Origin: Kribbella antibiotica
Lineage (GTDB): Bacteria > Actinomycetota > Actinomycetes > Propionibacteriales > Kribbellaceae
Length of the DNA: 64,000 nt
NCBI RefSeq assembly: GCF_004349055.1
Contig: NZ_SMKX01000021.1
Location: 22,461 to 86,460 of the forward strand
Reading direction: 5' to 3'
Shown: positions 7,919 through 16,017 of the stretch, one piece after another
Layout: each line of letters begins with the position of its first letter
Numbering within the stretch: the first letter of the stretch is position 1
Position numbers and translations under genes: made by a program
The notes under the pieces: generated by a model
What the model saw: only the letters and a program-made list of their open reading frames with translations
Databases searched by the model: none
What the model was told of the DNA's origin: nothing

Positions 7919-9151
7919 TTAGATGACTTCAAGACGCGGGATGGGTACGACGAACTTCGCGCCCCACTCCCGTGCATAGCCGAGCTGGTGAACGATCTCG
8001 TCGCGCAGGTTCCACGGCAGGATCAGGATGTAGTCGGGCCGCGTCTCGGCCAGGTGCTCCGGCGCGTGGATCGGGATGTGCGTCCCGGGCAGGAACAGCC
8101 CGTGCTTGTGCGGGCTGCGATCCACCGTGTACGGCAACAGGTCCTCGCGGATCCCGCAGTGGTTGAGCAACGTGTTGCCCTTGCCAGGAGCGCCGTACCC
8201 GGCGACTGTCTTGCCGTCGCGCTGCGCCTGGATCAGGAACTCGACGAGCTCGGCCTTGATCGTGAAGACCTCGCTGGCGAAGCCCGCGTGACCCTCGACC
8301 GTGTGCAGGCCGGCGTCGGCTTCGTCCTGGAGAACCTTGCCGACGAGCTCCGTCGGCTCGCCCGCCGTCTCGATGGGCGTGCTGAAGACGCGAATCGAGC
8401 CGCCGTGGCTGGCCAGCTCCTGGACGTCGACGACCTTGAGGCCGGCCTTCTCCAGGGCGAGCGAGGCGGTCTTGAGGCTCAGGTAGGAATAGTGCTCGTG
8501 GTAGATCGTGTCGTACTGACGACGCTCGATCAGCCGCAGCAGGTGCGGGAACTCCAGCGACACCAGGCCGTCGTCCTTCACCAGCGCGCGCAGGCCCTTG
8601 GCGAAGTCGATGATGTCCGGGACATGCGCGAACACGTTGTTCCCGGCAACCAGGTCGGCCTTGCCGTGCCGGGCCGCCGCGTCGGTGCCGGTCGCCTCGC
8701 CGAGGAAGTAGCTCTCGGTCCGGATGCCCTTCTCGTTCGCGATCTCGGCGATGTTGCCGGCCGGCTCGATGCCGAGCACCGGGATGCCGAGAGCGACCGC
8801 GTGCTGCAGCAGGTAGCCGTCGTTGCTGGCAGCCTCGACGATCAGGCTGTCCGCGCCGAGGTTGAGGCGCTCCTGCATGTCGACGACGAACCTGCGGGCG
8901 TGCTCCACCCAGCTGGTCGAGTACGACGAGAAGTACAGGTAGTCGGAGAAGACATCGTCAGCCGCGACGTACGCCGGAAGCTGGACGAGCAGGCAGTTGT
9001 CGCAGATCCGCACGTTGAGCGGGTAGAAGGTCTCCCCCGCGTCGATTTGGTCGGCGCTCAGGAAGCTCTCGCACGGCGGCGACATACCGAGGTCGACGAA
9101 GGTGCGGTTCAGGTCTTCGCCGCAGAGGCGGCAGGCAACGGTCTGAGCCAT
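7919..9151 (-). CDS. NDP-sugar C-methyltransferase (TylC3/NovU/TcaB9 family)
   Basis: A 410-residue SAM-dependent enzyme that transfers a methyl group to a ring carbon, usually C3 of a 4-keto-deoxy sugar nucleotide. The N-terminal zinc knuckle is Cys7, Cys10, Cys50 and Cys53. The SAM motif is VEAASNDGYL (105-114). Residues matching those described for TcaB9 are all present with a constant offset of five: Tyr71, His176, Tyr217, Glu219 and His220 (IYHEHYS). It therefore looks catalytically complete, unlike its paralogue at 5249-6385. The gene starts 3 bases after the epimerase stop. It implies a branched-chain methylated sugar in the polysaccharide. Confidence 0.88.
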   Translation of the reverse strand: MAQTVACRLCGEDLNRTFVDLGMSPPCESFLSADQIDAGETFYPLNVRICDNCLLVQLPAYVAADDVFSDYLYFSSYSTSWVEHARRFVVDMQERLNLGADSLIVEAASNDGYLLQHAVALGIPVLGIEPAGNIAEIANEKGIRTESYFLGEATGTDAAARHGKADLVAGNNVFAHVPDIIDFAKGLRALVKDDGLVSLEFPHLLRLIERRQYDTIYHEHYSYLSLKTASLALEKAGLKVVDVQELASHGGSIRVFSTPIETAGEPTELVGKVLQDEADAGLHTVEGHAGFASEVFTIKAELVEFLIQAQRDGKTVAGYGAPGKGNTLLNHCGIREDLLPYTVDRSPHKHGLFLPGTHIPIHAPEHLAETRPDYILILPWNLRDEIVHQLGYAREWGAKFVVPIPRLEVI

Positions 9152-9153
9152 GG

Positions 9154-10230
9154 TCAGTTGCCCTTCTTGTAGATGTCAGCCAGCGGGCCGGGGAACTGGT
9201 CCTCGGTCTGCCGAACCAGTTGGCTGTCGACCAGACCGGCGCCGAGCAGCTGCTCGATGCGGCGCAGGCGAACGAACTGCGCCGACGTGAAGTCGTCGTA
9301 CGTCAGGCCGTGCTGCTGGTAGGCGGCGTACATCTCCTCGACGCCCTTGCGGACCGTCCACTCGAGCTTGAGGCCCGGGAACGTGTTGTTCAGCTTGCTG
9401 AAGTCGACCTTGTAATTGCGCAGGTCCGGGCCGGCGCCGTCAGCGATCGACAGCGTCGAGTTCGGGACGACCTCCCGGACCATCTCGGCGATGTCGCGGA
9501 CCTGGACGACGTCCTCGGACCGACCGACGTTGAACGCCTCGTCGTGAATCAGGTCCCGCGGCGACTCGAGCACCTCGGCGAACGCGCGGCTGATGTCCTC
9601 GATGTGGACGAGCGGCCGCCACGGGGTGCCGTCGCTCTCCAACCGAACCTGGCCGGTGGTCAGTGCGATCGCGGTCAGGTTGTTCACAACGATGTCCAGC
9701 CGCAGGCGCTTGGAGGCGCCGTACGCGGTGGCGTTGCGCAGGTACGTCGGGCTGAAGTTGTCGTCAGCGAGCTTCGCCAGCTCCTGCTCGGCCAGCGCCT
9801 TGGTCTCGCCGTACGCCGTCACCGGGAACATCTCGGCGTCCTCGCCGACCGCCTCGGACCCGGCCGCGCCGTACAGGCTGCAGCTCGACGCGAACAGGAA
9901 CCGCTCGACACCGGCGTCCTTGGCCGCCTGCGCGACATTCAGCGTGCCCCGAAGGTTGACCGAGTACGTCGCCTCCTTGTCGAGGTTGCCCAGCGGGTCG
10001 TTCGACAAAGCGGCCAGACAGACCACTGCGTCGTACCCCTCGAGCTCCTTCGCCGTGACGTCCCGCATGTCCCGCGGCTTCCGGTCGCCGATCGGCTCCG
10101 GCCCACCCAGCAGGTCACACCCCTCGTACAGCCCGGTGTCCAACCCGTCGACCACATGTCCCGCATCCCGGAGGAACGGCACCATGACGGCCCCGATATA
10201 ACCCCGATCGCCGGTGACCAGCACTCTCAT
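9154..10230 (-). CDS. NAD-dependent sugar epimerase/reductase (extended SDR)
   Basis: A 358-residue extended short-chain dehydrogenase. The Rossmann motif is TGDRGYIG (6-13), and the catalytic YxxxK is Y140/K144 in AYGETK. The segment where sugar 4,6-dehydratases carry T-D-E reads SSCSLYG (115-121), which points to an epimerase or 4-ketoreductase and not a dehydratase. It is the first gene of the leftward EPS operon. Its leader (10231-10331) contains the TGTATCAG motif found before the other two EPS operons. The enzyme probably adjusts the C4 configuration or reduces the ketone of the methylated sugar made by its neighbours; the exact substrate is unknown. Confidence 0.85.
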   Translation of the reverse strand: MRVLVTGDRGYIGAVMVPFLRDAGHVVDGLDTGLYEGCDLLGGPEPIGDRKPRDMRDVTAKELEGYDAVVCLAALSNDPLGNLDKEATYSVNLRGTLNVAQAAKDAGVERFLFASSCSLYGAAGSEAVGEDAEMFPVTAYGETKALAEQELAKLADDNFSPTYLRNATAYGASKRLRLDIVVNNLTAIALTTGQVRLESDGTPWRPLVHIEDISRAFAEVLESPRDLIHDEAFNVGRSEDVVQVRDIAEMVREVVPNSTLSIADGAGPDLRNYKVDFSKLNNTFPGLKLEWTVRKGVEEMYAAYQQHGLTYDDFTSAQFVRLRRIEQLLGAGLVDSQLVRQTEDQFPGPLADIYKKGN

Positions 10231-10290
10231 CCGTACGCTCCCTCACCCCGACACTCCCCTGTCGCCTCTACAGATCAGCTTCGAGCCGTC

Positions 10291-10298
10291 CTGATACA
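10291..10298 (-). promoter_or_regulatory. Shared EPS leader motif TGTATCAG (leftward operon)
   Basis: Read on the minus strand this is TGTATCAG, preceded by GC. Its first base lies 68 bases before the ATG at 10230. The same octamer lies 66 and 70 bases before the first genes of the two rightward EPS operons. It may be part of a promoter (-10 region) or an activator site. No common -35 element could be aligned by eye. Confidence 0.45.
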
Positions 10299-10331
10299 GC
10301 CGATCGGGATCGGGTTTTACCGGCAGGCGTG

Positions 10332-10886
10332 TCAGCGGCGTCCGAGGCCGGCGACGAAGCTGGTGAGGAGACGCTGGCCGAGGGGCCAGTCCGCCAGGTT
10401 GCTCTCGGAGTTGATGTGGCCGAGCTCGCCGGTGGCGACGAGAGGTAGCTGCCAGTCATCAGCTATGCGCGCAGCGGCATCGATCGAGCAGTAGGGGTCG
10501 TTGTCGCTCGCGACCAGTACGGCGGGAACACTGGCCGCCATCGGCTCCGAGTCCAGGAAGGTCGACAGGAGCTCGCCGGGGAACGTCTCGGCGTGCTGGT
10601 CAGGTGGGGCGACCAGGAAGGCGCCGCGGACCGGATCACTGCTCGCAGTCGCGGCGAGCCAGTGTGCGACGGCGTAACAGCCGAGGCTGTGCGCGACGAA
10701 CACCACCTCGTCGCCATCGCACTTGCGGACAGACCGCTCGATGGCGTCGACCCAGTCGTCCCGCTCCGGGTGGGTCCACGACGCCGGTGCGATCCGGGTT
10801 GCACCAGGCAACCAGCCTGCCTCCCAGATCGACTGCCAGTGCGCGGAATCCGAGCCGTTCCAGCCCGGGACGATGATGTAATGCAT
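10332..10886 (-). CDS. RBBP9/YdeN-type alpha/beta hydrolase
   Basis: A 184-residue serine hydrolase of the small RBBP9/YdeN family. It starts MHYIIVPGWNGSDSAHWQ, has the nucleophile elbow HSLG with Ser67, an acidic residue in SDNDPY (127-132) and the catalytic His157 in GHIN. The ATG at 10886 is chosen because GAGGGG lies 8 bases upstream and the family starts at this strand; the in-frame extension to 10997 runs into the divergent Lrp gene. It is not obviously part of polysaccharide synthesis. It is divergent from the Lrp/AsnC regulator with only 71 bases between them, so it may be that regulator's target. The substrate is unknown. Confidence 0.85.
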   Translation of the reverse strand: MHYIIVPGWNGSDSAHWQSIWEAGWLPGATRIAPASWTHPERDDWVDAIERSVRKCDGDEVVFVAHSLGCYAVAHWLAATASSDPVRGAFLVAPPDQHAETFPGELLSTFLDSEPMAASVPAVLVASDNDPYCSIDAAARIADDWQLPLVATGELGHINSESNLADWPLGQRLLTSFVAGLGRR

Positions 10887-10957
10887 GCGCGAGTCCCCTC
10901 GTCGGTCGGTCGAGCTGCCATCGTGACGGATCCGCGCATCGCGACACCGCCGTCCCG

Positions 10958-11425
10958 ATGATTCCGAAGCACCCGGCGCCGGACAGGACGGATTCATTGG
11001 ACGACATCGACCGGAAGATCCTGACCATCCTTCAGTACGACGGCCGGCTCAGCGGAGCCGACATCGGACGCCAGGTGAACCTCTCCCAGCCCGCAGTCTC
11101 CGCCCGGATCCAGCGGCTCGAGCGCCAAGGCGTCATCAAGGGCTACACAGCAGTCGTCGACCCCCACCAGGTCGGCCTGACCATCCACGCCGTGATCAGG
11201 CTCCGCACCACCCACGCCAAAATCCCGCAAGCCCTGGCCCTCTTCCAGGACATCCCCGAGGTAACCGCCGCCTACCGCCTCACCGGCGAAGACTGCTTCC
11301 TCCTCGACGTCCACACCCCCGACACCGCCACCCTCCAACGCGTAGTCGACACCGTAGGCCGCCTCGGCCCCGCCAGCACTTCCCTAGTCCTAGACACCTA
11401 CCCACCCAAGCCGCTCCCCCTGTGA
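10958..11425 (+). CDS. Lrp/AsnC family transcriptional regulator
   Basis: A 155-residue regulator with an N-terminal winged helix-turn-helix (LDDIDRKILTILQYDGR onward, about 14-65, including NLSQPAVSARIQRLERQGVI) and a C-terminal RAM/AsnC ligand domain (about 75-150) with the typical GEDCFLLDVH strand. Such proteins form octamers and respond to amino acids or related metabolites. It is divergent from the alpha/beta hydrolase gene; the 71-base gap probably holds its own operator. Codons in its 3' half are very C-rich, with TCC, CTC and ACC repeated. It lies between two EPS operons, so a role in EPS control is possible but not shown. Confidence 0.9.
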   Translation: MIPKHPAPDRTDSLDDIDRKILTILQYDGRLSGADIGRQVNLSQPAVSARIQRLERQGVIKGYTAVVDPHQVGLTIHAVIRLRTTHAKIPQALALFQDIPEVTAAYRLTGEDCFLLDVHTPDTATLQRVVDTVGRLGPASTSLVLDTYPPKPLPL

Positions 11426-11458
11426 CCCAGGATACTTTCGGCGAAATTTTGGTTCGGG

Positions 11459-11466
11459 TGTATCAG
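11459..11466 (+). promoter_or_regulatory. Shared EPS leader motif TGTATCAG (11525 operon)
   Basis: TGTATCAG inside the 11-mer GGTGTATCAGC, 66 bases before the ATG at 11525. The identical 11-mer occurs before the Wzz operon (20158-20168), and the octamer occurs on the minus strand before the 10230 operon. The 99-base gap between the Lrp gene and this operon holds no ORF. Confidence 0.45.
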
Positions 11467-11524
11467 CGGGGGCTGGTGGCTGCTCTTTTGTGCGCTGCCG
11501 TGTTCTGAGCCTGTGGGGGGCGTT

Positions 11525-12862
11525 ATGAAGGTTGCCGTATTCGGTCTTGGGTATGTGGGGTCGGTGACTGCGGCATGTCTGGCTGCGGCCGGGCATGACG
11601 TGTGGGGTGTTGATGTCGACACCGCGAAGGTCGGTCCTATCACTGAAGGCCACAGTCCAGTGGTCGAGCCCGGCCTGGACGAGCTGGTTGCGGACGGGGT
11701 GACTGCTGGTCGGCTGCATGCGACCACGGATCCTCGGCTCGCGCTGGATCGTGCCGATGTGTCACTGATCTGTGTAGGGACGCCGTCGACACCGGCGGGC
11801 AGTACCGATCTGACGTACATCAAGCGCGCGGTCCGCGATATCGCGGAGGCCGCGCACGTCGTCGTACCGCCGGAGTCGGGGTTCCACAGCATCGTGATCC
11901 GGTCGACGGTGCCTCCGGGCACGGTCGACGAGGTGGTCGCGAAGGTGCTGGCTGACGTGCCGCCGCCGGCTGGACTGACGTTCGGTACGGCGATGTGCCC
12001 GGAGTTCCTGCGGGAGGGATCCGGACTGGCCGACTTCTACGACCCGCCGTTCGTGGTGGTCGGGACCGAGTTCCCGACCGTCGGCGTTCAGCTGAGTGAG
12101 CTGTTCGCCTTCCTGATGAATAGCAGTCTTGGTCAAGAGGTTCAGGTCGTCGAGGTGCGGACCGCGGAGGCGCTCAAGTACGCCTGCAACGCGTTCCACG
12201 CCACGAAGGTCGCGTTCGCGAACGAGATGGGCCGGATCTTCCGCAACTACGAGGTGGACTCCCGCGAGGTGATGCGGCTGTTCGTCCAGGACACCAGCCT
12301 GAACATCTCGCCGTACTACCTGAAGCCCGGGTTCGCGTTCGGTGGCTCGTGCCTGCCGAAGGACCTGCGGTCGGTGCTGCACCTGGCCCGGGTCAACGAC
12401 ACCGAGCTGCCGCTGCTGGCCGGCACGCTGGCCACCAACGAGCGTTCGATCTCCGACATCGTCGACCGGGTCATCGCCGGTCCCGGCCGCGAGGTCGCAC
12501 TGCTCGGTCTGAGCTTCAAGGTCTCCACCGACGACCTGCGCGAGAGCCCGAACGTCGAGCTCGCCGAGCGGCTGATCGGCAAGGGCTACAACCTGCGCAT
12601 CTACGACGCGATCGTGAACCCGAGCCGCCTGGTCGGCGCGAACCTGCGGCACGTCGAGTCGAAGCTGCCGCACCTGCAGCGCGTGCTCACCGACGACCCG
12701 GCCGCCGCGCTCCGCGGTGCCGACGTCGCGCTGGTGAGCGCCACCGACAAGGCGGCGGTCGACGCCCTGCTGGCGGCTCCGCCGGCTCGAACCATCGACC
12801 TCAGCGGCCGCCTCGGCGACAGCGTCGAGGCGTTGCCCGGATACGAAGGAGTGGGCTGGTGA
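11525..12862 (+). CDS. UDP-glucose/GDP-mannose dehydrogenase family protein
   Basis: A 445-residue NAD-dependent four-electron dehydrogenase that oxidises the C6 hydroxyl of an NDP-hexose to a carboxylate. The N-terminal Rossmann motif is FGLGYVG (6-12), Lys228 lies in FHATKVAF, and the catalytic cysteine is Cys276 in GGSCLPKD. The C-terminal domain (ARLVGAN-like SRLVGANLRHVESKLPHL) resembles GDP-mannose dehydrogenase AlgD as much as UDP-glucose dehydrogenase, so the donor (UDP-Glc or GDP-Man) is left open. The ATG at 11525 follows a GGGGGG ribosome site; a GTG-free upstream ATG at 11513 is less well placed. It is the first gene of the rightward operon and supplies a uronic acid. Confidence 0.9.
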   Translation: MKVAVFGLGYVGSVTAACLAAAGHDVWGVDVDTAKVGPITEGHSPVVEPGLDELVADGVTAGRLHATTDPRLALDRADVSLICVGTPSTPAGSTDLTYIKRAVRDIAEAAHVVVPPESGFHSIVIRSTVPPGTVDEVVAKVLADVPPPAGLTFGTAMCPEFLREGSGLADFYDPPFVVVGTEFPTVGVQLSELFAFLMNSSLGQEVQVVEVRTAEALKYACNAFHATKVAFANEMGRIFRNYEVDSREVMRLFVQDTSLNISPYYLKPGFAFGGSCLPKDLRSVLHLARVNDTELPLLAGTLATNERSISDIVDRVIAGPGREVALLGLSFKVSTDDLRESPNVELAERLIGKGYNLRIYDAIVNPSRLVGANLRHVESKLPHLQRVLTDDPAAALRGADVALVSATDKAAVDALLAAPPARTIDLSGRLGDSVEALPGYEGVGW

Positions 12863-14085
12863 GCGCAACCCGCGTTCTGATCATCATCCAGAACCTGTGG
12901 GTTCCGTTCGACCGCCGGGTCTGGGAGGAGTGCAAGGCGCTCAAGGGCGCCGGGTACGACGTGACTGTCGTCTGCCCGAAGGGTCCGGGTGACCCGGCGT
13001 ACCAGGTGATCGACGGTGTCGCCGTCCACCAGTACAAGGCCTACGCGCCGGGTGGCAGCAAGGCCGGCTTCATCGTCGAGTACGCGTACTCGTTCCTGAT
13101 GACGCTGCTGCTGGTGCTGCGCGCCCGCAAAGCAGGCCGCTTCCAGGTCATGCAGGCCTGCAACCCGCCGGACATCTTCTGGCCGATCGCGATCCTGCTG
13201 CGCAAGCTGGACCGGACGAAGTTCGTCTTCGACCACCACGACCTGTGCCCCGAGCTGTTCCAGTCCCGCTTCGGCGGTACGACGTCTCTTCCGTACAAGG
13301 GCCTGCGGTTCCTCGAGCGGATGACGCACCGGACCGCCGACCACGTGACGTCGACCAACGACTCGTACCGGCGGATCGCGATCACGCGCAGCGGCAAGGC
13401 CAACCACGACGTGACCGTCGTACGGACCGGTCCGGACCCGGAGAAGCTGCAGCGGGTGCAGGCTGACGACTCGCTGCGTGACGGGCACAAGTACCTCGTC
13501 ACCTACATCGGTGTGATGGGCCCGCAGGACGGTGTCGACATCGTCGTCCGCGCGGCCGACCACATCGTCAACCAGCTCGGCCGCACCGACATCAAGTTCA
13601 CCCTGATGGGCGCCGGCGACTCGTACGACGAGGTGGTCGCCCTGCGCGACGAGCTCGGGCTGCAGCAGCACATCGAGTTCACCGGCCGGGTGCCGGACGA
13701 GACCGTCCGCGCGGTGATGTCGACCGCCGACCTCGGCCTGTCGCCGGACCCGAAGAACCCGCTGAACGACGTCTCCACGATGAACAAGACGATGGAGTAC
13801 ATGGCGTTCGAGCTGCCGGTCGTCGCCTTCGACCTGATCGAGACCAAGGTCTCGGCCGCCGAGGCCGCCGTCTACGTCGAGCCGAACGACGTCACGAAGT
13901 ACGGGCAGGCGATCGTCGACCTGCTCGACGACGAGGTCGCGCGGCGCCGGATGGGCCGGTTCGGCCGCGAGCGGGTCGAGCAGGTGCTCGCCTGGAAGCA
14001 CCAGCAGAAGGCATACCTGGGCGTGTTCGAGGAGCTGACCGGCCACGTGACGCCGATCAGCGTCGTCCGGGCCACGGGTTCCTGA
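12859..14085 (+). CDS. Glycosyltransferase family 4 protein
   Basis: A 408-residue GT-B fold enzyme. The N-terminal acceptor domain starts VSATRVLIIIQNLWVPFDRR, and the C-terminal donor domain contains YIGVMGPQDG (about 216), FTLMGAGDSY and the E-x7-E-like nucleotide-binding segment around MNKTMEYMAFELPVVA. The GTG start overlaps the stop of the dehydrogenase (GTGA, 12859-12862), so the two are coupled. It probably transfers a sugar, possibly the uronic acid made by the gene before it, to the growing lipid-linked unit at the cytoplasmic membrane. Related proteins are found next to asparagine synthase and heparinase genes in other EPS loci. Confidence 0.88.
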   Translation: MSATRVLIIIQNLWVPFDRRVWEECKALKGAGYDVTVVCPKGPGDPAYQVIDGVAVHQYKAYAPGGSKAGFIVEYAYSFLMTLLLVLRARKAGRFQVMQACNPPDIFWPIAILLRKLDRTKFVFDHHDLCPELFQSRFGGTTSLPYKGLRFLERMTHRTADHVTSTNDSYRRIAITRSGKANHDVTVVRTGPDPEKLQRVQADDSLRDGHKYLVTYIGVMGPQDGVDIVVRAADHIVNQLGRTDIKFTLMGAGDSYDEVVALRDELGLQQHIEFTGRVPDETVRAVMSTADLGLSPDPKNPLNDVSTMNKTMEYMAFELPVVAFDLIETKVSAAEAAVYVEPNDVTKYGQAIVDLLDDEVARRRMGRFGRERVEQVLAWKHQQKAYLGVFEELTGHVTPISVVRATGS

Positions 14086-14086
14086 C

Positions 14087-16003
14087 GTGTGCGGGATCGC
14101 CGGCTGCTACCAGCAGCGCGACGGGCTGGCACTGGCCGAGGCAATGAGCGACCGGATCGCACACCGCGGTCCGGACGCTACTGCGGTGTACCGGTTCCAG
14201 GAGGACGACGTCCTCGCCGTACTGGCGCACCGGCGGCTGTCCATCATCGATCTGACGTCCGGTGCGGACCAGCCGTTCAGCAAGCGCGGACTGACGCTTT
14301 GCTACAACGGCGAGCTCTACAACTACAAAGAACTGCGCAGCGAGCTGGCCAAGACCGGTGTGACGTTTCGGACCAACTCGGACACCGAGGTGGTGCTGGA
14401 GGCGTGGCGCCGCTGGGGTCCGGATGCGCTCAAGCGATTCCGTGGCATGTTTGCGTTCGCGATGCTCGACGAGGAGAGCGGCAGCCTGTTCTTGGCCCGC
14501 GACCCGCTGGGCATCAAGCCGCTGTTCTACCTGCGCCGCCAGGGCGGTGTGGTCTTCGCGTCCGAGCTGAAGGCGCTGGTCACGGTTCTTGGGCCCGAAC
14601 TGCGGACCGAGCCCGGTGCCCTGATCTCGTCGATGCTCTATTACTGGCTGCCTGAGCAGCGCTGTGCCATCGACGGTGTCGAGAAGTTGCCGGCGGGGTC
14701 GTGGGCCGAGTTCCGGCCAGACGGCAGCAGCCGGCACGACACGTACTGGCGCGTCACCGACGTCGCCACCGAGGCTGCGGCGGGTCCACCGGCCGATCTG
14801 CGACAGGTGATCGAGGAGTCGGTCGCCGCCCACATGGTGGCCGACGTACCGGTGTCGACCTTCCTCAGTGGTGGGCTGGACTCCAGCTTGGTGACAGTGC
14901 TGGCCAAGCAGATGGACTCGTCCGTCGACTCGTACACGATCACCTTCCGGTCCGAGGATCAGAAGCTCGAAGCAATGCCGGACGACGCGATCTACGCGCG
15001 CAAGGTGGCCAAGCAGTTCGGCATCGACCTGCACGAGATCGAGATCGCCCCGGACGTGGTCGACCTGCTGCCGCGGATCGTCGACATCCTGGACGAGCCG
15101 ATCGGCGACCCGGCCGCGATCAACACGCTGCTGATGTGCGACACCGCGCGCGATGCCGGGGTCAAGGTCCTGCTCTCCGGGATGGGCGCCGACGAGCTGT
15201 TCGGTGGTTACCGCAAACACCTCGCGTGTGTGATGGGAGCGCAGTACCAGTCGCTTCCCGGCGTGGTGCGCAACGGCCTGATCGGCCCGGCCGTACGGCG
15301 TCTGCCGGTCACCGTGCGCGGCCGCGGACTGCGCTACGCGCGATGGGCCAAGCGGTTCGAGACGTTCTCGAACCTGCCCGAGGAAGAGGCGTTCCGGCGC
15401 AGCTACACCATGTACGACGGGGATCAGCTGACCGGACTCTTGAGCCCGGATCTGGAGCCGTACGTCGGGAAGCTGCTCGGCGAGCACAGCGACATCTACA
15501 ACGACAACTCGCTCGACGATCACGTGAACCGGATGTGCCTGGCCGACTCGCGGATGTTCCTGCCGGGGCTGAACCTCACCTACACCGACCGCGCCAGTAT
15601 GGCGGCCTCCACCGAGGTGCGGACGCCGTTCGTGGACCCGATCGTCGCGCGGGCCGCGTTCTCGATCCCGGGTAGCCAGAAGATCCACCGCCGGGTCAGC
15701 AAGCTGGCGCTGAAGAAGGCGGCCGAGGCCTGGTTGCCGAAGGAGATCATCTACCGCCCGAAGGCATCGTTCAGCGCTCCGCTGCGGGCCTGGATCCGCA
15801 ACGACCTGCGCGAGCTGGTCGACGACACGCTGCTCCGTGGTGAGCTCGTCGGCAGTGGCTTCCTGCAACAGGCCGCCGTACAGCGTCTTGTCGACGACGA
15901 GCGGGCCGGGCGTGAGGACTACTCGAAGCAGATCTGGCAGTTGCTGACGCTGGAGACCTGGACGCGCAACATGCGTTCGCTCGGCGTGACCATCACCTCT
16001 TAA
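14087..16003 (+). CDS. asnB: Asparagine synthase-like glutamine amidotransferase
   Basis: A 638-residue two-domain protein. The N-terminal class II glutaminase has the nucleophile Cys2 (MCGIAG), HRRLSIIDL (48-56) and YNGELYN (73-79). The C-terminal synthetase domain has the ATP pyrophosphatase loop SGGLDSS (261-267) and a later SGMGADELFGGY segment. Both active sites look complete. AsnB makes asparagine from aspartate, but members inside polysaccharide loci are thought to amidate carboxylates of sugars or lipids. Here it follows a uronate-forming dehydrogenase and a GT4 (one base after the GT4 stop, TGACGTG) and precedes an oxidoreductase-heparinase pair, so uronamide formation is a reasonable guess. 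The symbol reflects the family, not a proven reaction. Confidence 0.88.
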   Translation: MCGIAGCYQQRDGLALAEAMSDRIAHRGPDATAVYRFQEDDVLAVLAHRRLSIIDLTSGADQPFSKRGLTLCYNGELYNYKELRSELAKTGVTFRTNSDTEVVLEAWRRWGPDALKRFRGMFAFAMLDEESGSLFLARDPLGIKPLFYLRRQGGVVFASELKALVTVLGPELRTEPGALISSMLYYWLPEQRCAIDGVEKLPAGSWAEFRPDGSSRHDTYWRVTDVATEAAAGPPADLRQVIEESVAAHMVADVPVSTFLSGGLDSSLVTVLAKQMDSSVDSYTITFRSEDQKLEAMPDDAIYARKVAKQFGIDLHEIEIAPDVVDLLPRIVDILDEPIGDPAAINTLLMCDTARDAGVKVLLSGMGADELFGGYRKHLACVMGAQYQSLPGVVRNGLIGPAVRRLPVTVRGRGLRYARWAKRFETFSNLPEEEAFRRSYTMYDGDQLTGLLSPDLEPYVGKLLGEHSDIYNDNSLDDHVNRMCLADSRMFLPGLNLTYTDRASMAASTEVRTPFVDPIVARAAFSIPGSQKIHRRVSKLALKKAAEAWLPKEIIYRPKASFSAPLRAWIRNDLRELVDDTLLRGELVGSGFLQQAAVQRLVDDERAGREDYSKQIWQLLTLETWTRNMRSLGVTITS

Positions 16004-16017
16004 AGGACAACAGACAT

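Noticed and set aside
9154..10230. Assignment of the SDR as CDP-glucose 4,6-dehydratase
   Set aside because: The length fits, but the T-D-E active-site triplet is replaced by S-S-C-S, so epimerase or reductase is preferred.
12601..14046. 481-codon minus-strand frame across the dehydrogenase and GT4 genes
   Set aside because: It mirrors two well-supported genes, with a His/Val/Asp/Arg-rich composition and no recognisable domain.
14057..15868. 603-codon minus-strand frame opposite the asparagine synthase gene
   Set aside because: It is a shadow frame produced by third-position GC bias; the plus-strand protein has two complete active sites.
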